Positions 16,331 to 25,412 of a stretch of 64,000 nucleotides of DNA are shown one piece after another (the first letter of the stretch is position 1; every line of letters starts with the position of its first letter). Source of the DNA: Thioalkalicoccus limnaeus (GTDB lineage Bacteria; Pseudomonadota; Gammaproteobacteria; Chromatiales; Chromatiaceae); the NCBI RefSeq assembly GCF_041197575.1, contig NZ_JBDKXB010000012.1:36965-100964 (forward strand). The letters run 5' to 3'. The translations under genes were made by a program, and so were the position numbers. The notes below the pieces were generated by a model, which saw only the letters and a list, made by a program, of their open reading frames with translations, searched no databases and was not told the origin of the DNA.

Positions 16331-18091
16331 ATGGATCACGGCCTACCGTCCCCTCCCGATCCGACGCGCGGGCGTGCGCCAGTACGGCTCGTGCGTCGGG
16401 CCGCGCCGGGTGGCCTACTGCCTGGCGAGGTCGAGGCCTTATGTGAGCGGCTGTATCGGGTCCGGGGCGGAACCGAGGCCGACCTGTCGCTGGCCGGGCT
16501 GCATCCGTTCACGGACCTGGCCGGCATCGACGCGGCGGCCGAGCGACTCGCCGACCTGATCCAGCGCGGTGGGTCGATCCTCGTCGTCGGCGATTACGAT
16601 GCCGATGGGGCCACCGGGAGCGCGCTCGCGGTGCTCGGTCTGCGTGCGCTCGGCGCGGCTCGGGTCGGTTACCTGATCCCGAGTCGGTTCGCCTTCGGCT
16701 ACGGCCTGAGCCCGGCGGTCGTCGAGGTTGCCGCGCGAGAGCGCCCCGATCTGATCCTGACCGTCGACAACGGGATGGCCAGCCATGCCGGCGTCGCTCG
16801 CGCGAACGCGCTCGGCATCGCCGTGCTGATCACCGATCACCACTTGCCCGGCCCGGCGATGCCGGAGGCGGTGGCCGTCGTCAACCCGAACCGATCGGAT
16901 TGCCCCTTCCCGAGCAAGCATCTCGCCGGGGTCGGCGTCGTCTTTTATGTCCTCGCGGCGACGCGGGCACGACTGCGCGGCTCGAACTGGTTTGGCGCGG
17001 CTCGCCCGGAGCCGAATCTCGCCGAGTGGTTGGACCTGGTCGCGCTCGGCACCGTCGCCGATGTCGTGACGCTCGATCGCAACAACCGGATCCTGGTCGA
17101 ACAGGGCCTGCGGCGGATCCGCGCCGGCCGCGGTCGGCCGGGATTGCGGGCGCTGTTCGCGGTGGCCGGTCGCGACGCGGCGCGGATCACGGCGCGCGAC
17201 CTGGCCTTTGCCGTGGCGCCGCGGCTCAATGCTGCGGGCCGGCTCACGGACATGAGTCTCGGCGTCGAGTGCCTGCTGACCGAGGATCCGGCCCAGGCGC
17301 TTGCGATGGCGCGCGAACTGGATCGGCTCAATGGCGAGCGCCGTCTGATCGAAGGCGAGATGAAGGACCAGGCCGAGGATCTGCTCGCGACCCTGTCGCT
17401 GGATGGCACCGAACCGCCCCCAGCGCTGTGTCTGTTCGCTCCCGGGTGGCACCAGGGCATCACCGGCCTGCTCGCGGCGCGGCTGCGCGAGCGGTATCAC
17501 CGACCGGCCATCGCGTTCGGCGAGGCCAGCGACGGATCGCTGCGCGGTTCGGCGCGGTCGATCGAGGGCTTGCACATCCGTGATCTGATCGCCGCCGTCG
17601 ATCGCGCGCACCCGGGCCTGATCGAACGCTTCGGTGGCCATGCGATGGCCGCGGGCTTGAGTCTGCCGCGGGCCGGATTCGAGAGCTTCCGCGAGGCCTT
17701 CGTCGATGTGGTCCGACACGAACTCGGCGAGACCGCGCCGGTGCGCGAACTGCTGTCGGACGGCGAGCTGCCCGGGGCAGGCCTGACGCTCGCGACCGCC
17801 GAACGCCTGCGCTTCGCCGGTCCATGGGGCAAGGGTTTTCCCGAGCCCTTGTTCGACGGTCCGTTCGAGGTTTTGGCGCGCCGCGTCGTCGGCGAGAAGC
17901 ATCTGCGCCTGCGGGTCCGCGCGCCCGGTGGCTCGCCGATCGACGCGATCGGCTTTCAGCTCGCCGATCGGATCGCCGACATCGGCCCGGAAGCGCATCT
18001 CGCCTACCGTCTCGACGTCAACGACTACCAGGGACAAAGGACGCCACAACTGGTCGTCGAGCACCTGCCGTCGCCCCCCGGAGCCGAGTAG
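16331..18091 (+). CDS. recJ: Single-stranded-DNA-specific 5'-3' exonuclease RecJ
   Basis: About 586 residues, close to E. coli RecJ. The DHH-family motifs are all visible: GDYDADGATGS near residue 87, VDNG near 146, TDHHLP near 169, AGVGVVFYVL, and the DHHA1 motif GGHAMAAG near 435. RecJ degrades single-stranded DNA 5' to 3' in RecFOR recombination, mismatch repair and base-excision repair. The frame is open far upstream through metY; the chosen ATG gives the normal N terminus for the family (MDHGLPSPPDP). No partner genes adjoin. Confidence 0.95.
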   Translation: MDHGLPSPPDPTRGRAPVRLVRRAAPGGLLPGEVEALCERLYRVRGGTEADLSLAGLHPFTDLAGIDAAAERLADLIQRGGSILVVGDYDADGATGSALAVLGLRALGAARVGYLIPSRFAFGYGLSPAVVEVAARERPDLILTVDNGMASHAGVARANALGIAVLITDHHLPGPAMPEAVAVVNPNRSDCPFPSKHLAGVGVVFYVLAATRARLRGSNWFGAARPEPNLAEWLDLVALGTVADVVTLDRNNRILVEQGLRRIRAGRGRPGLRALFAVAGRDAARITARDLAFAVAPRLNAAGRLTDMSLGVECLLTEDPAQALAMARELDRLNGERRLIEGEMKDQAEDLLATLSLDGTEPPPALCLFAPGWHQGITGLLAARLRERYHRPAIAFGEASDGSLRGSARSIEGLHIRDLIAAVDRAHPGLIERFGGHAMAAGLSLPRAGFESFREAFVDVVRHELGETAPVRELLSDGELPGAGLTLATAERLRFAGPWGKGFPEPLFDGPFEVLARRVVGEKHLRLRVRAPGGSPIDAIGFQLADRIADIGPEAHLAYRLDVNDYQGQRTPQLVVEHLPSPPGAE

Positions 18092-18328
18092 TTCGTCGGC
18101 TCCTCCTTTACCAGACCGCCCTGCGCCTGATATACCCTGAGTCCTTGACCAGGTCGTCGCCGCCCGAATCAGTCGCCTGACTCGTCACGCCACTGCTCGG
18201 GCAGATCTGGGCCGTTGCCGGAGCCGTGGCGGCCGAGGTCGATGTCCTGATTCCGGGGCGGCGCCCGGCGACATCCGAGCGCTTCCTACTCACGCGGAGG
18301 ACATACGATCGATACCCGAGAAAGAACA

Positions 18329-18832
18329 GTGGATATGGATCCGATTCCAGAGGGTCCGAGCAAGAGCCAGATCAAGCGAGAACACCTGGCATTGCAGCAG
18401 TTGGCGGAGCGGCTGGCTGCGATGCCGCGCGCTGAACTCGAGCGTCTGGGACTGAGCGAGGCGACCTGGGAGGCGCTTGATGAGACAGCCCGGATCAAGG
18501 ATCTGCGCGCGCGCAGGCGTCACTGGAAACGCATCGCGAACCTGCTCGAGCGGGATGAGCAGGAGGCCGTCCGGGCATTGGTCGAACAGAAGGCCGAGCA
18601 CGAGCGCGCGGCGGCGGCCCGACATCATCAGGTCGAGCACTGGCGGGCGCGCCTGATCGGCGAGGGCGACATGGCGCTCAGCGAATTCTTGACCCTGCAC
18701 CCCCAGACCGATCGTCAGCGGTTGCGGCAACTGGTGCGGGCCGCACAGCGCGATACCGAGCGTGAGCGGCCGGATGCTCCCCGAAAACTGTTCCGTTTTC
18801 TGCGCGAAATCCTCGCCGAGGCCGTCGATTGA
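18329..18832 (+). CDS. darP: Ribosome biogenesis factor DarP (YjgA, DUF615)
   Basis: A 165-167-residue charged helical protein with the YjgA/DUF615 signature: SKSQIKRE near the start, LAAMPRAELERLGLSE, RRHWKRIANLLERDE, and a C-terminal LFRFLREI. DarP promotes maturation of the 50S peptidyl-transferase centre in E. coli. Two starts six bases apart are possible: GTG at 18329 or ATG at 18335. It is normally next to pmbA (tldE), but that gene is not seen here; recJ is upstream with a 237-base gap. Confidence 0.9.
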   Translation: MDMDPIPEGPSKSQIKREHLALQQLAERLAAMPRAELERLGLSEATWEALDETARIKDLRARRRHWKRIANLLERDEQEAVRALVEQKAEHERAAAARHHQVEHWRARLIGEGDMALSEFLTLHPQTDRQRLRQLVRAAQRDTERERPDAPRKLFRFLREILAEAVD

Positions 18833-19110
18833 TGGTGCCGCGCCCGCCTTTCAGTTCGCGCGAGGAGGCGTTCGGCTCGTCGTCCAGCGCCGTGAGGCGG
18901 CGTAGAACGCCCAGTCTACTTGACGACTCGCGGCCCTGTGCTCACGGCAAAGTGTCGTGATAAAGAGTTGACAGAACCAATGGATCAATCCGCAGTGCCC
19001 GCTGTTATCCTGTACCGTTTCGCTAGCCGGTCCTGCTCCCGTACCCGACCCTGTCGCAACAGCGGGGTAACCGGGCCGAGCGGCCAGGACGACCACCGAG
19101 CGAGTCAGCG

Positions 19111-19482
19111 ATGAGTGCCAATCGACCCGTCTTCTTGGAACTAACCCGGATCAAGCTGCCGGCGACCGGTATCGCGTCGATCCTGCACCGGATCAGCGGC
19201 CTGTTGCTGGTCGTGACCATCCCCGTCGCGGCCAGCCTGCTCGGCCTGTCACTGTCCGGCCCGGAGGGTTTCGCGTTGGTGGCTGACTGGCTCGGCCACT
19301 GGTTCGCGACCCTTGTGCTGTTCGTGCTCGCCTGGTCACTGTTCCATCATCTGCTCGCCGGCATCCGGCACCTGGTGCTCGATCTCGGGTTAGGTCTCGA
19401 ACGGGCTGCGGCCCGCCAGAGCGCCTGGACCGTCATCGCCGCGGCACTGGCGCTGGTCGTCATCGGAGGGATTGCGCTATGA
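19111..19482 (+). CDS. sdhC: Succinate dehydrogenase cytochrome b556 subunit
   Basis: A 123-residue membrane anchor with three hydrophobic helices. The SdhC signature is present: RPVFLELTRIKLPATGIASI at the N terminus, then LHRISG near residue 26. A His in FHHLLAGIRHLVLDLG (residues 78-93) is the likely heme b ligand. It is the first gene of sdhCDAB-sdhE and overlaps sdhD by 4 bases. The 278-base upstream region must hold the operon promoter; a TTGACA at 18967 has no good -10 partner. Confidence 0.93.
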   Translation: MSANRPVFLELTRIKLPATGIASILHRISGLLLVVTIPVAASLLGLSLSGPEGFALVADWLGHWFATLVLFVLAWSLFHHLLAGIRHLVLDLGLGLERAAARQSAWTVIAAALALVVIGGIAL

Positions 19483-19823
19483 GCCGACAGGCCTCGGGGC
19501 TCAAGGCTTGGCTCGTGCAGCGGATCACGGCCATCTACCTGGGTCTCTTCTGTTCCTATCTGGTCCTGCACTTCGCGATCGCCGCACCGGCCGATTACGC
19601 GGCCTGGCGGGCCTGGGTCGCCCAGCCGCTGGTCAGTCTCGGCTGGCTGCTGTTCATCCCGGTGCTTCTCGCCCACGCCTGGGTGGGCCTGCGCGACGTG
19701 CTGATGGACTACGTGAAACCAATCGGCCTGCGCGTCGCGCTGCTGTCGCTCACCGCGCTGGTTTTTCTTGCATCCGGGTTGTGGGCGGTCAGGGCGATCA
19801 TCCTGGCCGGTCTGGAGGGGTAA
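19479..19823 (+). CDS. sdhD: Succinate dehydrogenase membrane anchor subunit D
   Basis: A 114-residue protein with three membrane helices. It has the SdhD N terminus (GLKAWLVQRITAIYLGLF) and the segment LLAHAWVGLRDVLMDYVKP, which matches the family's H-x-x-x-G-x-x-D-V-x-x-D-Y block at the quinone site. The start overlaps the sdhC stop (ATGA), and sdhA follows after 7 bases. With SdhC it binds heme b and ubiquinone in the inner membrane. Confidence 0.93.
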   Translation: MSRQASGLKAWLVQRITAIYLGLFCSYLVLHFAIAAPADYAAWRAWVAQPLVSLGWLLFIPVLLAHAWVGLRDVLMDYVKPIGLRVALLSLTALVFLASGLWAVRAIILAGLEG

Positions 19824-19830
19824 CGAGGCG

Positions 19831-21594
19831 ATGCCAATCGCAACACGACATTTCGACGCCTTGATCCTCGGTGCCGGCGGGGCCGGCCTCAATGCGGCGC
19901 TGCGCCTCGCCGGCGCCGACGCGCGCGTGGCCGTCGTCTCCAAGGTGTTCCCGACCCGGTCACACACAGTGGCCGCGCAGGGCGGCGTCAACGCCGCGCT
20001 CGCCAATGTGCTGCCGGACAACTGGCACTGGCACATGTTCGATACCGTCAAGGGGTCCGACTATCTCGGCGACCAGGATGCGATCGAGTACATGTGTCGG
20101 GAGGCGATCCCGACCGTCTACGAGCTCGAACACGCCGGCGTGCCCTTCTCGCGGCTCGACGACGGGCGCATCTACCAGCGCGCCTTCGGCGGTCAGAGCC
20201 AGGATTTCGGCGGCGCCCAGGCGGCGCGCACCTGCGCCGCGGCCGACCGGACCGGCCACGCGATCCTGCACGCGCTGTACCAGCAGAACCTTCGGGCACG
20301 CACCCACTTCTTCGACGAGTTCTTCGCGATCGACCTGCTGCGCGACGACGAGGGCTGCGTGCTCGGCGCCCTGGTCCTGGAGATCGAGACTGGCGAGCCC
20401 TTGATCATCGCGTCGAAGACGACGCTGATCGCGACTGGCGGTTACGGCCAGGTCTATCGCACGACGACCAATGCCTACATCAACACCGGCGACGGCATGG
20501 CGATGGCGCTGCGCGTCGGCGTGCCGCTGATGGACATGGAGTTCTTCCAATTCCACCCGACCGGGGTCGCCGGCAAGGGCATGTTGATCACCGAGGGCGC
20601 GCGCGGCGAAGGCGGCTATCTGGTCAATGCGCGCGGCGAGCGATTCATGGAGCGCTATGCGCCCCGGGCGCTGGACCTCGCGAGCCGCGATGTCGTCAGT
20701 CGTGCCATCGCGACCGAGGTCCGCGAGGGCCGCGGTTGTGGCGAGCAGGGCGACCATGTGCTGCTGAAACTCGATCATCTCGGTCAGGACATCGTCGCTC
20801 GGCGTCTGCCAGGGATCCGCGACATTTGTCGAACCTTCGTCGGTATCGATCCGGCCGCCGAGCCGATACCCGTGTTTCCGACTGCCCACTATGCGATGGG
20901 GGGGATCCCGACCGATCGCCATGCTCGCGTCGTCGCGCCGGTGCGGCACGGCCCCGAGGAGCCGGTCCCGGGTCTCTACGCCGCCGGCGAGTGCGCGTGC
21001 GTCTCGGTGCATGGCGCCAACCGGCTCGGTGGCAATTCACTGCTCGACATCCTGGTCTTCGGGCGCGCCGCGGGTCACGATATCCTGCGCTATCTGAAGG
21101 AGAATCCGAACCACCGGCCGATCACCGACAGCATCCTCGCTCCGGCGATGGCTCGGCTCGAACGCTGGCAGCGACAAGGCGATGGCGAACCGGTTCACGT
21201 CGTCAAGGCCGATCTGCGCAAGCTGATGGAGGACCATTGCGGCGTCTTCCGAACCGAGGAGGTCATGGCCGAGGGGGTCGAGAAGCTCGCCGCGCTGCGC
21301 GAGCGCATCGAGCAGGCACGCCTGCACGACCATAGTCGGACCTTCAACACGGCACGCATCGAGGCGCTCGAGCTCGACAACCTGGTCGACGTCGGCATGG
21401 CTACGCTGCGTTCGGCCTTGTATCGCCAGGAGAGCCGCGGCGCCCACTCGCGTGTGGATTATCCGGAGCGCGATGACCAGAACTGGTTACGGCACAGTCT
21501 GTATTTCCGCGATGGCGACCGCATGGACTCGAAACCCGTGCGCACCAAGCCGCTGTCCGTCGACAGTTTCCCGCCGAAGGAGCGGGTCTATTAG
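19831..21594 (+). CDS. sdhA: Succinate dehydrogenase flavoprotein subunit
   Basis: A 587-residue catalytic subunit that oxidises succinate to fumarate using covalent FAD. Motifs are the FAD-binding GAGGAG at residues 14-19, the flavinylated His45 in RSHTVAAQGG, FHPTG, TEGARGEGGYL, the active-site Arg region ASRDVVSRAI, and HGANRLGGNSLLD. The ATG used follows GAGG by a few bases; an in-frame upstream start lies inside sdhD. Length and motif set are those of SdhA rather than fumarate reductase. The operon context agrees. Confidence 0.97.
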   Translation: MPIATRHFDALILGAGGAGLNAALRLAGADARVAVVSKVFPTRSHTVAAQGGVNAALANVLPDNWHWHMFDTVKGSDYLGDQDAIEYMCREAIPTVYELEHAGVPFSRLDDGRIYQRAFGGQSQDFGGAQAARTCAAADRTGHAILHALYQQNLRARTHFFDEFFAIDLLRDDEGCVLGALVLEIETGEPLIIASKTTLIATGGYGQVYRTTTNAYINTGDGMAMALRVGVPLMDMEFFQFHPTGVAGKGMLITEGARGEGGYLVNARGERFMERYAPRALDLASRDVVSRAIATEVREGRGCGEQGDHVLLKLDHLGQDIVARRLPGIRDICRTFVGIDPAAEPIPVFPTAHYAMGGIPTDRHARVVAPVRHGPEEPVPGLYAAGECACVSVHGANRLGGNSLLDILVFGRAAGHDILRYLKENPNHRPITDSILAPAMARLERWQRQGDGEPVHVVKADLRKLMEDHCGVFRTEEVMAEGVEKLAALRERIEQARLHDHSRTFNTARIEALELDNLVDVGMATLRSALYRQESRGAHSRVDYPERDDQNWLRHSLYFRDGDRMDSKPVRTKPLSVDSFPPKERVY

Positions 21595-21695
21595 CGGGCT
21601 TCCGCTTCGTCGCGTTCGTCATTTGGCCCCGCTCCCGGTTCGTCGGCCGCCGCTCAGAGCCGGGGCGATCGGGGTCGGTTTCCCAGGTATCGGTT

Positions 21696-22388
21696 ATGAA
21701 ACTGCGCGTCTATCGCTACAACCCGGACAAGGATCAGCGGCCTTACATGCAGGCGTTCGAGGTCAAGGCGACCCAGGGCATGATGCTGCGCGAGGCCTTG
21801 CTCGAGATCAAGAAGCAGGATGAGAGCTTCGCATTCCGCCACTCGTGCGGCGAGGGCGTCTGTGGCTCCGACGGCCTGAACGTCAACGGGCGAAACCAGC
21901 TCGCCTGCATCACGCCGGTCGCCGATCTGAAGGAGCCGATCGAGGTGCGGCCGCTGCCCGGGCGGCCGGTGATCCGTGATCTTGTCGTCGACATGAGCCA
22001 GTTCTACGAGCAATACCGGAACGTCAAGCCCTACCTGGTGCGCGAGGATCCGCTGCCGGAGGCCGAGATCCGGCAATCGCCGGCCGAGCGCGATCGCCTC
22101 GATGGACTCTACGAGTGCATCCTGTGCGCCTGCTGCTCGACCGCCTGCCCGTCCTTCTGGTGGAACCCGGAGAAGTTCCACGGACCGGCCGCGCTGCTGC
22201 AAGCCTGGCGGTTCCTTGCCGACAGCCGCGACCAAGCGACCGACGCGCGGCTCGATGCCCTAGAGGGTCCCTACAAGCTGTTTCGCTGCCACACGATCAT
22301 GAATTGCGTCGATGTGTGCCCGAAGGGGCTGAATCCAACCCGGGCGATCGGACGCATCAAGGAACTGATGCTCGAGAAGGGCCTGTGA
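21696..22388 (+). CDS. sdhB: Succinate dehydrogenase iron-sulfur subunit
   Basis: A 230-residue subunit that carries electrons from FAD to quinone. The [2Fe-2S] loop is SCGEGVCGSDGLNVNG with Asp in place of the third Cys, as in E. coli SdhB, followed by a further Cys (LAC). The [4Fe-4S] and [3Fe-4S] ligands are in CILCACCSTACP and CHTIMNCVDVCPKGLNP. The start gives the standard N terminus (MKLRVYRYNPD). A 101-base gap separates it from sdhA, longer than elsewhere in the operon, and sdhE overlaps its stop. Confidence 0.96.
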   Translation: MKLRVYRYNPDKDQRPYMQAFEVKATQGMMLREALLEIKKQDESFAFRHSCGEGVCGSDGLNVNGRNQLACITPVADLKEPIEVRPLPGRPVIRDLVVDMSQFYEQYRNVKPYLVREDPLPEAEIRQSPAERDRLDGLYECILCACCSTACPSFWWNPEKFHGPAALLQAWRFLADSRDQATDARLDALEGPYKLFRCHTIMNCVDVCPKGLNPTRAIGRIKELMLEKGL

Positions 22389-22663
22389 CGGATACGACCC
22401 GAGCCGTCGATCGCGATCTCCAGCGCCTGCGCTGGCAATGCCGGCGCGGCATGCTGGAACTCGATCTGCTGTTCGAGCGTTTTCTCGATCTGGGTTACGC
22501 GGGGCTCGATGCGGCGGCGCGGGCGGACTTCGAACGCTTGCTCCGCGAGCCCGATCAGATGCTGCACGATTGGCTGATGCAGAAATCGGCACCGGACGAC
22601 GAGGCCCTTAGGGCCATGGTGGCGCGGATCCTGGCCACTGTGGTACCGATTCGCCCAGGGTAG
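22385..22663 (+). CDS. sdhE: FAD assembly factor SdhE
   Basis: A 92-residue helical protein of the SdhE/YgfY/Sdh5 family, needed for covalent FAD attachment to SdhA. The RGxxE motif is present (RRGMLELDLLFERFLD), along with DFERLLREPDQMLHDWL. The GTG start overlaps the sdhB TGA by 4 bases, giving the family's normal N terminus. It completes a self-contained sdh operon in which enzyme and assembly factor are co-translated. Confidence 0.92.
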   Translation: MTDTTRAVDRDLQRLRWQCRRGMLELDLLFERFLDLGYAGLDAAARADFERLLREPDQMLHDWLMQKSAPDDEALRAMVARILATVVPIRPG

Positions 22664-22784
22664 AGAGGTCCGGAGACCAACGGGGCGCAGCCGGTTCGCG
22701 ATCGGTGACGGGCGAAGCCGGTCAAGGGGCTGGGGTCGTCCACAATAGGTCGCTCCACTCTCAGCGTATCGGAGACGCGGACCC

Positions 22785-24473
22785 ATGCGTGGTACCCGGC
22801 GAGCGATGCAGACCACCGCTGCCATGCGCGTGATCGGCGCGGCCTTCGTGTGCGTCCTGCTGTCGGTCCCGGCCCGGGCCGACTGTCCGCTGGTGCGGAC
22901 GGTCCCGTTGGCCGATCTGCGGGCCGGCCTGATCGCCGAAGGCCAGGCCGTCGTCGTCGAGGCTGTCGTCACCGGTGCCTTCGCCGGTCGCGAGCGGCTC
23001 GGCGGTTTCTTCATTCAGCAGGGGACGCCGCCCGTCGGTTCGTTCGTTTATGCGCCGTCCTGGTCGGGACCGGTGCCGCGGCGCGGTCACCGAATCCAGG
23101 TGGATGGGCGCTTCGTGCGTTTCCGCGGCCGAGGGCAGATCAGCCAGGTCACCGACATCCGTGATTGCGGCAGGGTAGGGCTGCCCGACCCGGTCGACCT
23201 ATTTGTGCCGGCCGATGCGAAGCGGTTCGTGGATCATCTGGATGTCGAGGTTCGGTTTCCACAGGTGTTGACCGTGACCGGGAACCAGGATCTCGCGCGC
23301 TACGGCACCCTTGCCCTGTCCGCCCATGGACGCCTGTTCCGTCCGTGGCTGGGAGCCGTCGAGCCCGCCGAGGATCGCTCGGCTCATCGCATCTGGCTCG
23401 ATGACGGCCGTTACCGGATGCATCCGGATCCGATTCCCTACCTCGATGGCCAGGGGACCCGCCGCACCGGCGATCAGGTCGTCGGGTTGACCGGTATCCT
23501 GACCCACGCCTTCGGTGCCTATCGTGTTCACCCGACCGAAGCGCCGCGCTTCATCGCCGCGAACCCGCGTCCGCCGCCACCGCCTCCGCCTGATCAGGCA
23601 CGCCGTCTCGCGGCGGTCAACCTGGAGAACTATTTCGTCACGCTCGGCCAGCGCGGGGCGTCTAGTCGCACCGAACTGGCTCGTCAGCGGCGCAAGTTGG
23701 CCGCTGTGTTCGATGGCCTCGACGCGGATTTGATCGCCGTCAGCGAGGTCGAGAACCGCCGCGCGGCGCTCCTGGACCTGGTGACACAACTCAACGCCGG
23801 GCTTCCGTCGAGCCGTCAGTACCGCGCGCTCGAGCACCCCTATCCCGGTGACGACGCGATCAAGGTCGCCCTCCTGTATCGCCCGGATCGGTTGACCTGG
23901 GTCGGGTCGGCGGCCGATGCGGATCCCGTGCACCGTCGGCCACCACTGCTCGGATGGTTCCGCGCGGCCGACGAGGGTCCGTTGCTTGGCATCGTGACGG
24001 TCCATTTCAAATCCAAGACCGGCTGTCCCGAGCGCGATGACCTGGATCAGGGCCAGGGCTGTTGGAATCGGTTGCGGACCGCGCAAGCTGAGCGCCTGGT
24101 CGCTTGGCTCGCCAGCATACGCAAGCCGGGGGATGCAATCACGGTCGCCGGCGACCTGAACGCCTATCCGGGCGAGGCTCCAATCAGGTTCCTCGAAACC
24201 GCGGATTTGCGACACTTGATCGCCGACCATTGGCCAGCGTCTCAGCGCTACACCTACGTCTTCCGCGGCGAGGCCGGCCAGCTGGATTACCTGCTCGGTG
24301 ACCATCAGACGGCCGCGCAGGTGTTGCGTGGTGGGATCTGGCACATCAATGCCGACGAGCCGGCGTTTCTCGGTTACCAGGGCCGCCGGCCGGCGCACGG
24401 CCCGTGGCGCTCGTCCGATCACGATCCGCTGTGGGTGGACCTCGACGTCGGGGGTGATCCGCGGGTCGATTGA
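22785..24473 (+). CDS. Secreted endonuclease/exonuclease/phosphatase-family nuclease (ExeM/NucH-like)
   Basis: About 562 residues. A signal peptide covers the first 32 residues (cleavage after VPARA). An OB-like N-terminal domain (residues about 40-250) is followed after a proline run by the EEP domain with its metal and catalytic motifs: LAAVNLENYF, LIAVSEVENR, a substrate Asp/Lys block DDAIKVALLYRP, VHFKSKTGC, AGDLNAYPG and SSDHDPLWV. This order is typical of large extracellular DNases (COG2374). The likely role is degradation of extracellular DNA for phosphate or biofilm release. It is a single gene ended by an intrinsic terminator. Confidence 0.88.
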   Translation: MRGTRRAMQTTAAMRVIGAAFVCVLLSVPARADCPLVRTVPLADLRAGLIAEGQAVVVEAVVTGAFAGRERLGGFFIQQGTPPVGSFVYAPSWSGPVPRRGHRIQVDGRFVRFRGRGQISQVTDIRDCGRVGLPDPVDLFVPADAKRFVDHLDVEVRFPQVLTVTGNQDLARYGTLALSAHGRLFRPWLGAVEPAEDRSAHRIWLDDGRYRMHPDPIPYLDGQGTRRTGDQVVGLTGILTHAFGAYRVHPTEAPRFIAANPRPPPPPPPDQARRLAAVNLENYFVTLGQRGASSRTELARQRRKLAAVFDGLDADLIAVSEVENRRAALLDLVTQLNAGLPSSRQYRALEHPYPGDDAIKVALLYRPDRLTWVGSAADADPVHRRPPLLGWFRAADEGPLLGIVTVHFKSKTGCPERDDLDQGQGCWNRLRTAQAERLVAWLASIRKPGDAITVAGDLNAYPGEAPIRFLETADLRHLIADHWPASQRYTYVFRGEAGQLDYLLGDHQTAAQVLRGGIWHINADEPAFLGYQGRRPAHGPWRSSDHDPLWVDLDVGGDPRVD

Positions 24474-24581
24474 CGACCGGGCGCGAGTGCCCGGCCGGTC
24501 GCGCGGCGCTGACCCTGTTTCGCGATGAGGGCAGTCGGCCTCCAGCCGCGCGAGGCTCTTTGGGGTTGAAGGCCGGCCGTG

Positions 24582-24606
24582 GGCGCGCTACGCTTGCGCC
24601 TTTTTT
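24582..24606 (+). terminator. Intrinsic terminator after the nuclease gene
   Basis: A GGCGC/GCGCC stem with a 9-base loop is followed directly by six T residues, the only clear hairpin-plus-T-tract seen in the window. It lies about 110 bases after the nuclease stop. It also argues against a GTG start at 24579 for the next gene, because that start would put the terminator inside the coding region. Confidence 0.7.
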
Positions 24607-24623
24607 CAGGTGTCGCAAAGCCC

Positions 24624-25412
24624 TTGACCGAGCCGATCCTGGCGTTGGATTTCGACGGTGTCATCTGTGACAGCGTCGAGGAGACGGCGATCACGGGGTG
24701 GCGTGCCGCCGGGGCGATTTGGCGCGATATCCGCGGCACCATGCCCCCGGCCGACCTGCTGGCCGGCTTCCGTCGCGCCCGACCGATCGTCGAGGTCGGC
24801 TATGAAGCCATCCTGATGATGCGGCTGTTGCGTGATGGCGAGGATCCACGGCACCTGTTGGCGACCTTCAGCGAACGGATCCCCGAGGTCGTCGCGCGTG
24901 CTGGCATGGACGCGGCAGGTCTGACGGAGCTCTTCGGGGCGACCCGTGATCGCTGGTTGGCGGCGGCGCCGGATCGTTGGGTGGCCGCCAATCCCTTCTA
25001 TCCCGGTCTTGCCGGCCGACTCGTGGCGCGGCTGTCGCGGGCGAGCGGGCCGACCTGCTATATCGTGACGACGAAGCAACGGCGCTTCGTCGAGGTCTTG
25101 TTGAGCGCGCGTGCCGTTCCTTTCCACGCCGAATGCATCCATGGCCTCGAGGCCGGCCGTCCGAAGGAGGCCGTGCTGGCCGAGCTCGTGGAACGTCACC
25201 CGGGGCGACGGGTCTGTTTCATCGAGGACCGGTTCGCGACGCTCGAACGTTGCCTGAACGCCAGGCTGCCGAGCGCGGTCGAGTACCGGTTGGCTGGCTG
25301 GGGCTACAACACGATCGCCGAACGGCAACGCGCCAGATCCCTCTCGCTACCGATCTGGGCGCTGGCCGACCTATTGCATTGTCTTGATCAGGAGAGTCAC
25401 CTTGACCAGTGA
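24624..25412 (+). CDS. HAD-superfamily hydrolase
   Basis: About 262 residues. Motif I is DFDGVICDS near residue 8, with a helical cap of about 150 residues, motif II in IVTTKQRRF, a motif III Lys in GRPKEAV, and motif IV in CFIEDRFATL. This is a C1-cap phosphatase layout; the substrate is unknown. The TTG start is chosen because a GTG 45 bases upstream lies within a terminator. The gene overlaps pdxS by 11 bases, so the protein is probably co-expressed with vitamin B6 synthesis and could be a phosphatase acting on pyridoxal phosphate or a precursor. That link is inference. Confidence 0.8.
   Translation: MTEPILALDFDGVICDSVEETAITGWRAAGAIWRDIRGTMPPADLLAGFRRARPIVEVGYEAILMMRLLRDGEDPRHLLATFSERIPEVVARAGMDAAGLTELFGATRDRWLAAAPDRWVAANPFYPGLAGRLVARLSRASGPTCYIVTTKQRRFVEVLLSARAVPFHAECIHGLEAGRPKEAVLAELVERHPGRRVCFIEDRFATLERCLNARLPSAVEYRLAGWGYNTIAERQRARSLSLPIWALADLLHCLDQESHLDQ

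Noticed and set aside
18967..18990. TTGACA as a -35 box for sdhC
   Set aside because: No acceptable -10 hexamer lies 16-18 bases downstream; the nearest TATCCT-like sequence is over 30 bases away.
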